Of a DNA stretch of 64,000 bases, positions 21,101 through 34,100 are shown piece after piece. How positions within the stretch are numbered: position 1 is the stretch's first letter; every line of letters starts with the position of its first letter. Both the position numbers and the translations under genes were made by a program. The notes below the pieces were generated by a model. It had not been told where the DNA came from. It made no database searches and saw only the letters and a program-made list of their open reading frames with translations. The stretch lies in contig NC_091382.1 in assembly GCF_038502225.1 (NCBI RefSeq), positions 11,485,716 to 11,549,715 of the forward strand, given 5' to 3'. The DNA comes from Cherax quadricarinatus. Taxonomy: Eukaryota; Arthropoda; Malacostraca; Decapoda; Parastacidae.

Positions 21101-24100
21101 ACTAGAAAGTGATCTGATATATCTGTGGCCCCTCTATAAACATGTACATCCTGAAGTCTACTCAACAGTCTTTTATCTACCAATACATAATCCAACAAAC
21201 TACTGTCATTTTGCCCTACATCATATCTTGTATACTTATTTATCCTCTTTTTCTTAAAATATGTATTACCTATAACTAAACCCCTTTCTATACAAAGTTC
21301 AATCAAAGGGCTCCCATTATCATTTACACCTGGCACCCCAAACTTACCTACCACACCCTCTCTAAAAGTTTCTCCTACTTTAGCATTCAGGTCCCCTACC
21401 ACAATTACTCTCTCACTTGGTTCAAAGGCTCCTATACATTCACTTAACATCTCCCAAAATCTCTCTCTCTCCTCTGCATTCCTCTCTTCTCCAGGTGCAT
21501 ACACGCTTATTATGACCCACTTCTCGCATCCAACCTTTACTTTAATCCACATAATTCTTGAATTTACACATTCATATTCTCTTTTCTCCTTCCATAACTG
21601 ATCATTTAACATTACTGCTACCCCTTCCTTTGCTCTCTCTCAGATACTCCAGATTTAATCCCATTTATTTCCCCCCACTGAAACTCTCCTACCCCCTTCA
21701 GCTTTGTTTCGCTTAGGGCCAGGACATCCAACTTCTTTTCATTCATAACATCAGCAATCATCTGTTTCTTGTCATCCGCACTACATACACGCACATTTAA
21801 GCATCCCAGTTTTTATAAAGTTTTTCTTCTTCTCTTTTTTAGTAAATGTCTACAGGAGAAGGGGTTACTAGCCCATTGCTCCCGGCATTTTAGTCGCCTC
21901 ATACGACACGCATGGCTTACGGAGGAAAGATTCTTTTCTACTTCCCCATGGACAATAGAAGAAATAAAGAAGAACAAGAGCTATTTAGAAAAAGGAGAAA
22001 AACCTAGATGTATGTATATATATATGCATGTGCGTGTCTGTGAAGTGTGACCAAAGTGTAAGTAGGAGTAGCAAGATATCCCTGTTATCTAGCGTGTTTA
22101 TGAGACAGAAAAAGAAACCAGCAATCCTACCATCATGCAAAACAGTTACAGGTTTTTGTTTCACAGTCATCTGGCAGGACGGTAGTACTTCCCTGGGTGG
22201 TTGCTGTCTACCAACCTACTAGAAATGGTGTAGAAATGGTATAAATAATATCCGCGCACTTTTGAATGAATATAAGAGTCACCAGTTGATGTGTATTGGA
22301 CGCATGGCATGATTTGTTTACCTTTGAACTTTGGCAAAAAATCGAACATTTCTGCTACTTTGAGCTCAATTTCAAGGTACTTTTCATCATGAAACCAATC
22401 AAAATCATCTCAATTTCTGTAATATGTCTTCCACTCTATGAAATGAGACCAGGACAACTAGAATACAACCATAAATATCATACAAAAATACACTGCAAAG
22501 TCACTGTTTTAAACCAAAAACATGGTCGGAGTTTTTTTTTTCTCGTTATGCACTGTGTGCTGCAGGACCACACTGACCACATAGACCCATTCTTTCATAT
22601 GTAGGCCTACCAGCTTTCTCTCGCTAGATTTGAAGGCGCTAGAATTTATGTGTACTAGTGCGGCACCAACCCTGGCGTGCAAGCCGTACTAGTACGGCAC
22701 CAACGCTGAAAGGGTTAAGTTAATATCTCACTTTTCTTCATAACACCAAGATTTGAATGCTTAAACTTTTCCTTGTAACTTCCAGCATCCCTCACATGCC
22801 TCTTGGGTGCCATGGTTGTTATGCAGACACAAGATATGATGATGAAAAGATAAAAAATTGATTTACAAACACAGAGCTGAGTATGGTACGGGACACGTGT
22901 GCATGGAGTACCGACACGAGAGGTGGGATGGGAGAAGTGGGGGAGCCTAATAGGCCTTCCCTGCAAAAACAATGGCTTGACACACAGGCTGGCTGCTCAC
23001 AAGCCCACAAAAGAGAGGGAGGGGGGGGGGAAACTCTCACAGTCCAGTCCCACTCACAGTTTCAATTTAAGTGAACTGAGGTCATGACAGAACTATGTGA
23101 GGGACCCCAGCCTAAGTGATGTAGTTCTATGTGACAGCCATTGAAACGGTTGATATAATATGGGAGACAGGGGCTATTAACCCCTTCTCCTGTATAAATT
23201 ATCAAATGTAAAAAGAAAAACTTTAGTTTTTGTTTTTAGGTCACCCTGCCTCAGTGGGAGATGGCCAGTGCATTAAAAAAATACAACATAATGTAATATA
23301 CTATAATACAATGTAATATAATATAATGTAACATAATATAATGCAATATAATATAATATAATGTAATATAATATTAATTTGCAAATCTTCCTTGTTGGCA
23401 GCTATGATAAGAACCAGTTAAATATGCAAAAATTATTCCATGGAGTAAACTCTTCTACAATTGACACAATATGTAATGAAAATATTGACTGGCGTCAGGG
23501 CACAACGATTAGACAGGACTTTGGGAAAGGCAGCTACTTTTCAAACAGGTAAGTATTCTTGACTTTCTTGTAGTTTTCATGTAATTACATGTGCATATGA
23601 CAAAATATAATAAAGAAGCTATTGCCTCATCACCAAATTATAAGTAATTGTGTACAATACAACCACACAAACTTTATTTCTTTCTGCAGTACAGGTCCTC
23701 CATCACAAATCCGGCATCACTGGGACCTGTAGTGTGCCGGATTACTGAATTTGCCGAATTACAGAGTGGTTAGGTTAGAATACACTTAATAAAATTAACC
23801 AACTTGACTTATACACAAATAACCCACACATAAAAGAGAGAAGCTTACGACGACATTTCGGTCTGACTTGGACCATTTACAAAGTCTTACTTGACTTACA
23901 CAGTTCATTGAACATCGGCAAAAATCAAACATATCTGCTACTTTGAGCTCAATTTCAAGGTACTTTTCGTCAGGAAAGCAATCAAAATCATGTCTATTTC
24001 TGTAATATATCTTCCATTCTATCAAATGAGTCCAAAAAAATGAGAATACAACCATAAAAACCATACGAAAATATACTGCAAAGAGGCGGCTAATGGCTGA

Positions 24101-25066
24101 GAAGTGAACTCCCTTATTTATCGTCCATCTTTTTTATTTTTGTTGTACGTTAAGAAGCATCTTTCCATCATACATTGCCCAAGTTTCAATGAGATAGCCC
24201 AACAAACAACCAAGAAAAAAAATATTTAACAAAAATCAAGCCAGGTACTGGAAATAAGTCACTTTGACTTTTCTGGGTTATCCTAGGTTCTCTATACATA
24301 CACTGCTATGTATGATAATCTATGTAACTGTATTTGTGTATACCTGAATAAACTTGTTTACTTCTAATCTGTCAACTGAGTACAAGAAACCGCCCATTCA
24401 CTTATTTCAACTACCCAATAAAGTGGTCAGAAATTGGCAATTTGGCCGATTTCACACAAATTTCAACAGATGCCAATTTCAAAATAGGATCCAGAATAAA
24501 GAATGCAGACATTCCTGGCACTAAAATAACATTTTCTCTGTTCATTAGTCACAGCTACAGGCCCCTCTTATATTACTCTTGCTTTTCATTTGGAATTTTT
24601 ATTCACAAAAAAAATAGAAGATTTACTGTTATGCAGACTGCTGCATTATTGTAATAATTGTATAAATAATGTCAAGCCATTCTTGACTCCGTACTGGAAT
24701 TTAGACTGGCAAGCGGACAGGTATTGGACGGTGACATCATTTGTTTACTCCTGAGATTCGCTAAAGAATAGAACATTTTTGCTACTGTGAGCGCAATTTC
24801 AAGGTACTTTTCGTCATGAAAGCATTCAAAATCATATCTATTTCTGTAATATATCTTTCATTCTATCAAATGAGACCGAAAAAATAAGAATATAACCATA
24901 ACAACCATACTAATGGCTAATGGCTGAGAAGTGAACTCCGCTATTTATGGTCTGATTTCTTTCATTTTTGGTGTACGTGAAGAAGTATCTTTCCATCATA
25001 CATTGCCCAAGTTTGAATAAGATAACCCAACAAACAACTGAGAAAATAATAATAATATAATAATAA

Positions 25067-25106
<40 letters not shown>

Positions 25107-28100
25107 TCTTTATTTACTACACATACATGTACAAGGTATACAGGCCTAGCTGACATCAGTGACATACTACTGTATAGAAAGCCGCTTGTTATGCAGAGTA
25201 CGTGTTTCAAGAAAATTAGGTCAGTGTCCCAGGATAACACCCACACTAACATCCCATATCATAAAAATCTTTGAAAGGGTCCTAAGAAGCAAGATCACCA
25301 CCCATCTAGAAACCCACCAATTACACAACCCAGGGCAACATGGGTTTAGAACAGGTCGCTCCTGTCTGTCTCAACTATTGGATCACTACGACAAGGTTCT
25401 AGATGCACTAGAAGACAAAAAGAATGCAGATGTAATATATACAGACTTTGCAAAAGCCTTCGACAAGTGTGACCATGGTGTAATAGCGCACAAAATGCGT
25501 GCTAAAGGAATAACAGGAAAAGATGGTCGATGGATCTATAATTTCCTCACTAACAGAACATAGAGAGTAGTAGTCAACAGAGTGAAGTCCGAGGCAGCTA
25601 CGGTGAAAAGCTCTGTTCCACAAGGCACAGTACTCGCTCCCATCTTGTTCCTCATCCTCATATCTGACATAGACAAGGATGTCAGCCACAGCACCATGTC
25701 TTCCTTTGCAGATGACACCCGAATCTGCATGACAGTGTCTTCCATTGCAGACACTGCAAGGCTCCAGGCAGACATCAACCAAATCTTTCAGTGGGCTGCA
25801 AAAACCAATATGAAGTTCAACGATGAGAAATTTCAATTCCTCAGATATGATAAACATGAGGAAATTAAATCTTCATCAGAGTACAAAACAAATTCTGGCC
25901 ACAAAATAGAGCGAAACACCAACGTCAAAGACCTGGGAGTGATCATGTCGGAGGATCTCACCTTCAAGGACCATAACATTGTATCAATCGCATCTGCTAG
26001 AAAAATGACAGGGTGGATAATGAGAACCTTCAAAACTAGGGATGCCAAGCCCATGATGACACTCTTAAGGTCACTTGTTCTATCTAGGCTGGAATATTGC
26101 TGCACACTAGCAGCACCTTTCAAGGCAGGTGAAATTGCTGACCTAGAAAATGTACAGAGAACCTTCACAGCACGCATAACGGAGATAAAACACCTCAATT
26201 ACTGGGAGCACTTGAAGTTCCTGAACCTGTATTCCCTGGAACGCAGGTGGGAGAGATAAATGATTATATACACCTGGAAAATCCTAGAGGGACTAGTACC
26301 GAACTTGCACACGAAAATCACTCACTACGAAAGCAAAAGACTTGGCAGACGATGCAACATCCCCCCAATGAAAAGCAGGGGTGTCACTAGCACGTTAAGA
26401 GACCATACAATAAGTGTCAGGGGCCCGAGACTGTTCAACTGCCTCCCAGCATACATAAGGGGGATTACCAACAAACCCCTGGCAGTCTTCAAGCTGGCAC
26501 TGGACAAGCACCTAAAGTCGGTACCTGACCAGCCAGGCTGTGGCTCGTACGTTGGTTTGCGTGCAGCCAGCAGTAACAGCCTGGTTGATCAGGCTCTGAT
26601 CCACCAGGAGGCCTGGTCACAGACCGGGCCGCGGGGGCGTTGACCCCCGGAACTCTCTCCAGGTAAACTCCAGGCTAGTCGGCTAACACCCAGGTACCCA
26701 TTTACTGAGGGGTAAACATAGACAACAGGTGTAAAGAAACACACCTAATGTTTCTACCCTGGCTGGGAATCGAATATTTACCAAAAATCATATACTACAG
26801 TGGACCCCCGCATAACGATTACCTCCGAATGCGACCAATTATGTAAGTGTATTTATGTAAGTGCGTTTGTACGTGTATGTTTGGGGGTCTGAAATGGACT
26901 AATCTACTTCACAATATTCCTTATGGGAACAAATTCGGTCAGTACTGGCACCTGAACATACTTCTGGAGTGAAAAAATATCGTTAACCGGGGGGTCCACT
27001 GTATGACTAACCCAAGCCAGGTACTAAAAATAAGCCACATTGACTTTTTTTGGGTTATCCTAGGCTCTCTACACATATGCTGCTATGTGTGATAATCTAT
27101 AGAGAGAAAATAGTTTTTTGTTTCGTGTTTATGGTGCAGTACAAGTGTATATCACAGTTAGCCCTGTGCTACACTCCGTTTTCTCTAATATAAGCCTCCA
27201 AGACAGGGAGAGGAGAATGGTATTTGTATACCATATCCTCTTCATACCTCCGTCAAACTGCTCAGTGTTATGCCAAATACTATTCATTCTGGAGTATTTA
27301 ACATGTTTTATGTTATTTATATTGTTTCTTATGTCATATTAGATCAATTTTGATAGGTAAATAAGCTGTAGTGTTGATATTAGTGTAATACAGTGGACCC
27401 TCGACCAACAATATTAATCCGTTCCCGAGAGCTCATCTTTAATCAAAATTATCGTTAGTCGACTTAATTTTCCCTATAAGAAATAATGGAAGACACCCCA
27501 AAGTATTGAAAAAAAAAAATTTTACCACGTGAAATATTAATTTTAATACACATAAACTGAAGAAGACATGCACAATTACATGACACTTACCTTTATTGAA
27601 GATCTGGTGATGATTGATGTGATGGGAGGAGGGGAGAGTTTGGATGGTGTTAGTGTTTAGAAGGGGAATCCCCTTCCATTAGGACTTGAGGTGTCAAGTC
27701 CTTTTCCGGGGTTACTTCCCTTCTTCTTTTAATGCCACTAGGACCAGCTTGAGAGTCACTGGACCTCTGTCGCACAACATATCTGTCCACAGAGGCCTGT
27801 ACCTCCCGTTCCTTTATGACATTCCTAAAGTGTTTCACAACATTGTCAGTGTCACAATTAAACACTTGTTCAGGTTTCAATTCTTCACTGTCTATGTACT
27901 TGAATTCCTGCACATATTTTTCAGCTGATTTTTGGTCCGAACTGGCAGCCTCACCATGCCTTATCACACTATGTATGCCACTACGATTCTTAAATCTCTC
28001 AAACCAACTTTTGCTGGCCTTAAATTCACTCACATCACCACTAGTTGCAGGCATTTTTCTAATTAAATCGTCATGCAACTTCCTAGCCTTTTCACATATG

Positions 28101-31100
28101 ATCGCTTGAGAGATGCTATCTCCTGCTATCTGTTTTTTGTTTATCCACACCAATAACAGTCTCTCAACATCTTCTTTCACTTGCGATCTCAGTTTCGAAA
28201 ACATAGTTGCACCTTTGGCAAGAACAGCTTCCTTGATTGCCGTTTTCTTGGCCACAATAGTAGCGATGGTTGATTGGGGTTTTGTGTACAACCTGGCCAG
28301 CTCAGAGACACGCACTCCACTTTCATACTTAGCAATAATCTCTTTCTTCATATCCATAGTAATTCTCACCCTTTTTGCTGTAGGGTTGGCACTAGAAGCT
28401 TTCTTGGGGCCCATGGTGACTTATTTTGCAGGTGCAATCACTAAAAACACTGTGATAATATGAAATGTTCCGATTGTATGTTTGAATGGGACCGCGGTGG
28501 CTGGCTGGCTTGTAAACACTGGCCACAAGTGGACGCGTCTCGAACAGAACGAATCACGTTGGTCGAGTTTTTTAGCACTAATCGAGGCAAAATTTTTGCG
28601 TTAAAATGTATCGCTAGTCGGATTCAATGTTAGACGATGCCATCGTTGGTCGAGGGTCCACTGTACGGTGGACCCTCGACCAACGATATTAATCCATTCC
28701 CGAGAGCTCATCGTTAGTCGAAATTATCGTTAGTCAAGTTAATTTTCCCCATAAGAAATAATGGAAATCAAATTAATCCGTTCCTGACACCCCAAAGTAT
28801 TGAAAAAATACATTTTTACCACATGAAATATTAATTTTAATACACACAAACTGAAGAAGACATGTACAATTACATGATACTTACCTTTATTGAAGATCTG
28901 GTGATGATTGATGGGATGGGAGGAGGGGAGTGTGTGGATGGTGTTAGTGTTTAGAAGGGGCATCCCCTTCCATTAGGACTTGAGGTGTCAAGTCCTTTTC
29001 TGGCATTACTTCCCTTCTTCTTTTAATGCCACTAGGACCAGCTTGAGAGTCACTGGACCTCTGTCACACAACATATCTGTCCATAGAGCTCTGTACCTCC
29101 CGTTCCTTTACGATTTGTCTAAAATGGGCCACAACACTGTCATTGTAATAGTCACCAGCACGGCTTGCAATAACTGTGTTAGGGTGATTTTCATCCATAA
29201 AGGTTTGCAGTTCAACCCACTTTGCACACATTTCCTTAATCTTTGAAGTAGGCACAATGGATTCCACAACTGGTATAGGCTTCTCAGGGTTAGCCCCAAA
29301 CCCTTCAAAATCTTTCTTAATTCTCACCCTTTTTACCACAGGGATGGTCACCATGGGGCCCATGGTGTCTTATTTTGCAGGTGCAATCACTAAAAACGCT
29401 GTGATAATATGAAATGTTCCGATTGTATATTTGGATGCGACCGCAGTGGCTGGCTTGTAAACACTGAGCAGGCCACACTTGGACGCGTCTCGAATGTAAC
29501 GAATGGTGTTGGTCGAGTTTTTTAGCGCTAGTCGAGGCAAAAATTTTGCATTAAAACGTATTGCTAGTTGGATTTAACGTTATACGATGCCATCGTTGGT
29601 CAAGGGTAATAAAGCATATTCTCCTGCTTCACGAGACTGAGCTCATAGCAACTGACAGTGGCTTCAAAGCCACCTCATCTTTAATGGATAATGTACTGTG
29701 TAGGTGCTTTACATAATGAGAAGCATTTCTTTTATTCATTGGAACCATGGCTAGGGGTAAAAGTAAGCAGGTTAAAACAATAAATGGAGAAAAAGAAATT
29801 GGAATGACTAATGCAGCAAGTAGCGCCACCAAACAGTACCAGCAGGTTGGTGTGGCGACCCTGGAAATTTGAAATTATGCTAGCCAAAATTAGTGCCGAA
29901 TAACTGATTGCCGGATTTGTGATGGTGGACCTGTATTACAAAATGTAGTTTACATGTAATGAAATAATATTAATCATAAAAGAAAGCCACTAACATAGGG
30001 GTGGGCAATCCTTGGCACGCATGCCAAACCTGGCACGCCAACGACTTCTTTCCCGCACGTGAACCTCTGGTCTCATCTCAAAAAAAAAGATATTTATCAC
30101 GTATCAGTTCCAACAAAAGCAGGGAAAATAGTCCGTCAATTCAGAAGATTATTCCACCACTTTTCGTGAAATTGTGTGGATAACATTAAATCTCTAAAAA
30201 AAATATTTTTTTGTTAATACCTTTGGGTGTGTGGAACGGATTAACTTGATTTACATTATTTCTTATGGAGAAAATGATTTTGGTTTTCAGAATTTTTGAG
30301 TTTTGTCAGACTCTGGAATGGATTAATCATGAAAACAGAGGGTCCACTGTATGTATATCACTATTACAAATTCTATTTGCATTCTGCCGTTTACAGATTG
30401 TACAGGATGTCACAAATACTGGCCAAGAATTGATGTCATTCAAATGAAGAGGATATTAGAGAATTTAAAGAATATTGGACTGAAAAATTTGGCATGATTA
30501 ACCCTTTCAGGGTTTCAGCCATACTAGTATGGTTTACGCACCAGGGTTTTTGACATACTAGTACTCATAAATTCTAGCACCCTCAAATCTAGCGAGAGAA
30601 AGCTGGTAGGCCTACATATGAAAGAATGGGTCTGTGTGGTCAGTGTGCGTGGTATAAAAAAATCCTGCAGCACATAGTGCGTAATGAGAAAAAAAAAACT
30701 AACCATGTTTTTGGATTAAAACAGCGACTTTGCACTGTATTTTCGTATGGTATTTATTGTTGTATTCTAGCTTTCCTGGTCTCATTTTATAGAATTGAAG
30801 ACATATTACAGAAATTGAGATGATTTTGACTGGTTTTACAAAGAAAAGTACCTTGAAATTGAGCCCAAAGTAGCGGAAATGTTCGATTTTTACCAAAGTT
30901 CAAAAGTAAACAAATCATACTATGCGTCCAATACACGTCAACTGGCGAGTCTAATATTCTTTCACAAATGCGCTGATATTATTTATACCATTTCTACACT
31001 AATGCAGTATTCTGCATAACAGTAAATCTTCTATTTTTTTGTGAGAATAAAAATTCAAAGTGGAAAGCAAAAGAATGTAAGAGGGAGGTGGGGACATGAC

Positions 31101-34100
31101 TAATGAACAGAGGAAATGTTTTTTAGTGCCAGGAATGTCTTTCTTGTTTATTCTGGACCCTATTCGGAAATTGGCATCTTTTGAAATTTGTGTGAAATTG
31201 GCAAAATTGCTAAATTCTGACCACTGTATTGGATAGTTCAAATCGGTAAATGGGTGGTTTCTTGTATTCGTTCGATAGAAAAAATAGAGTTCTAGAGAAA
31301 TAGTTATGATTTTTGTTGACAAATACACTGGAATTGGCTGAAAATAGGGCTCAAAGTGCGCAAAATTGCCGATGAGTAAACATCGTCGAGACCGCTAACT
31401 TCGCGAGAGCATAATTCCGTAAGTTTTCCATCAAATTTCATACTTTTGGTGTCCTTATGATCGGGAAAAGTTTCTCTATCTTTTCATAAGAAAAAAAATA
31501 ATTTTTTTTTTAAATTTGGCCGACCCTGAGAACAAGTCTCTGAGAGGGCCTGTCAACCCTGAAAGGGTTAAGAAAGATAATAAAGGATTATGCATTGTCT
31601 GTTCTGAATCCGTTGTTTGTAGGACTTCTTCTGTGAAGAGACACTTGAAACTGCTCATAAAAACTTAAGCAAGAAAACTGAGCAAGAAGAAAGGGAAGTG
31701 ATTTCTCGTGAATTGAGCAAGACAAAAAAAAAGTCTGATACTTTGAGGAAATTTATTTCAGGTAGGCCTAGTTCCAACTAAGTTGCTGCTAGCTTTGAGA
31801 TCTCCAAAGTTATTGCTCAACATGGAAAGCCACTTAGTGATGGGGAGTATATTAAAGAAGCATGGTTAGAATATGAGCATTAAAGATTTCTGTGAGCAGA
31901 ATAACGGTTAAGGATAGCAGAGGATACTTAAGCTGGAAAGGAATGCAGCAGAACAATTAACAAAGGATTTGGCATCAAGTAAGTTCTTTTCTATCTGTGT
32001 TGATGAAAGCACAGACATTACATCATCAGCTAGGATCGCAATTTTTTCTCGATTTTGTAGTGGTAACGAAGTATGTGAAGAGACAAATAATCTTGTAACA
32101 CTAGCTGAGCGTACTACTGGGGCTGAAATATGTAAAGCAGTTATGAGCGAATTATTTATTCAACAAATTGACATTTCAAATGTAGCATCCGTTAAAACAG
32201 ATGGTGTACCCAGCATGATTGGTAAGGAAGCAGGATTTGTAAATCTGTTTGCAAAAGATGTTGGTCACCCACTGATAAGCTTTCATTGAGTCATACACGA
32301 GGAGGCTTTATGTGCAAAAACTGGTCTAAAAGAACTTCAAGAAGTGATGCAGTCACCAAGATTGTTAATTACATTTCTGCACATGCTGTGAATAAAAGAC
32401 AATTTCAGAATTTATTGAAGGAGGTGGATTTGGTCTACAAAGGACTAACAATGTTCGGTGGCTTAGTCAAGGTTTTGTTTTGAAATGATTTGTTGAATGC
32501 CTGAATGGGATAAATCTCTCTTTGAGTAACCAACAAGCGTCTTATAAAGATATGTCTGATATCATGTGGGTTTGTAAACTGGTGTTTTTTCAGATTTTTG
32601 CAAACATTTAAATGATTTGAACATTAAATTACAGGGCTCTGGTAAGACACTTGATGTTGTGTTTGATTACATAAAGGCATTTGAAATGAAGCTAGGAATT
32701 TTTAGTAGGGATATAGATAGTGAGAGTTTAAATACTTTCTAAACCTAAGGAGATACATCAGTGATCTGTCAAAGAATGACAAAACAGAGAGCCAGTGTCT
32801 TCAAACACTATTTTTGAACATCACTGAGTCAACTGTTGAGCAGTTCTCTACAAGAATTGCAAAGTTCACAGAACTTGGAGAGTGCAAAATTCATTAAGTT
32901 TCCAGACAGTATAAAACTGGAGGAACTAAACTTGCAGATGGATATGGATGATTTTGAAATGCAGCTGACTGAATTTCAAAGTAGCTCAATTTGGAGACAA
33001 ATTGGTTGACCTTAGAGCTTACTTCGAAAATATTGAAAAGGAGTAATTAGAGAGAGGAAAAACAGAGAAATGCAGAAAATGAGGCATTAACCCTTTGACT
33101 GTTTACGTCATACATATACATCTTACGCGCCACTGTTTCTAACGTATTTAAACGCTTAAATTCTAGCGGCTTCAAATCAAGCAGGAGAAAGCTGGTAGGC
33201 CCACATGTGAGAGAATGGGTCTGTGTGGTCAGTGTGCACCACATAAAAAAAATTCCGCAGAATGCAGTGCATAAGGAGAAAAAAAACTAAAACGCCCAAT
33301 TTGAGGTGTATTTTCGTAGTATTTATCGTTATATTCTCGTTTTTATGATCTCAGGTGATAAAATGTAAAACATATTACAGAAATATAGATGATTTTCATT
33401 ACTTTTACGATGAAAACGACCTTGAAATTGAGCTCAAAGTAGCGGAAATGTTTGATTTTTACCAATGTTCAGGAGTAAGCAAATTACACCACACGTCCAA
33501 TACACGTCAACTGGGGAGTCTAATATTCTTTCACTAGTGCACTGATATTATTTAAACCATTTTTACAATAATGCAGTAGTCTGCATAACAGTAAATTTTA
33601 TATTTTTTTGTATGAATAAAAAATCAAAATAGAAACCAATAGTAATATAAGAGGGGCCTAGAGATGTGACTAATGAACAGAGTTTATGTTATTTTAGTGC
33701 CAAGAATGTCTACATTGTTTATTCTGGACCCTATTTTGAAATTGGCATCTTTTTTAATTTGCATGAACTTGGCCAAATTGCCAATTTCTGACCACTTTAT
33801 TGGGTAGCTCAAATCGGTAAATGGGCAGTTTCTTGTACTCAACTGATAGAAAAAATGGAGTTCTAAAAAATTAGCTGAGTTTGGTCAACTGGAACAACGG
33901 AATTGGCCAAAAACAGGGCTCAAAGTCGGCGAAGTTGCCGATGCGTATATGTTGCCGAGACCGCTAACTTCGTGGGAGCATAATTCCGTGAGTTTTCGAC
34001 CAAATTTCATACTTTTGGTGTCATTACCATCAGGAAAAGATTCTCTATCATTTCAAAAGAAAATAATTTTTTTTTTCCAAAACTTTTGCGACACAGAATG

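Larger units (their letters stand above)
18635..22227 (-). mobile_element. RTE-clade LINE, near full length
   Basis: It is inserted in the TTAA element with the duplication GTGTAGAA at 18627-18634 and 22228-22235. On the minus strand it begins with a 5' UTR, then endonuclease, reverse transcriptase and a short 3' UTR ending in an (AATA)-like tail at 18635-18650. Family assignment rests on the endonuclease-RT single-ORF layout and the C-terminal WFGHVERMERNRMTSRVYQS block followed by GRRGRGRPRKGWREGV. Confidence 0.85.
18055..22714 (-). mobile_element. TTAA-flanked non-autonomous piggyBac-type element, split by an RTE LINE
   Basis: TTAA is present at 18051-18054 and 22715-22718, and the termini read CCTTTCAGGG and CTGAAAGGG. 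The body (18055-18634 and 22228-22714) is the reverse of the uninterrupted copy at 30502-31567. The gap is the RTE insertion at 18635-22227. There is no transposase frame. A poly-A run of about 28 bp at 18113-18140 lies near one end. Confidence 0.75.
11336..23401 (+). other. PARP intron 1
   Basis: The intron is 12,066 bp, starting GTAAGTCC and ending TTCCTTGTTGGCAG. It contains a piggyBac remnant, two LINE fragments, a jerky/Tigger pseudogene split by a Penelope element, a TTAA element split by an RTE LINE, and an RTE-derived short copy. No further exon is needed by phase or by the protein family. Confidence 0.8.
23692..29933. mobile_element. TA-flanked DNA transposon remnant enclosing many later insertions
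   Basis: CAGGTCCTCCATCACAAATC continuing CGGCA (23692-23716) is complementary to TGCCGGATTTGTGATGGTGG continuing ACCTG (29909-29933) with one mismatch. TA lies on both sides (23690-23691 and 29934-29935). These are Tigger/mariner-type termini. Only the ends remain (23692-23812 and about 29608-29933). Everything between is later insertions. Confidence 0.65.

Noticed and set aside
32286..32483. Separate small gene after the hAT frame
   Set aside because: It is the decayed continuation of the hAT transposase in a shifted frame.
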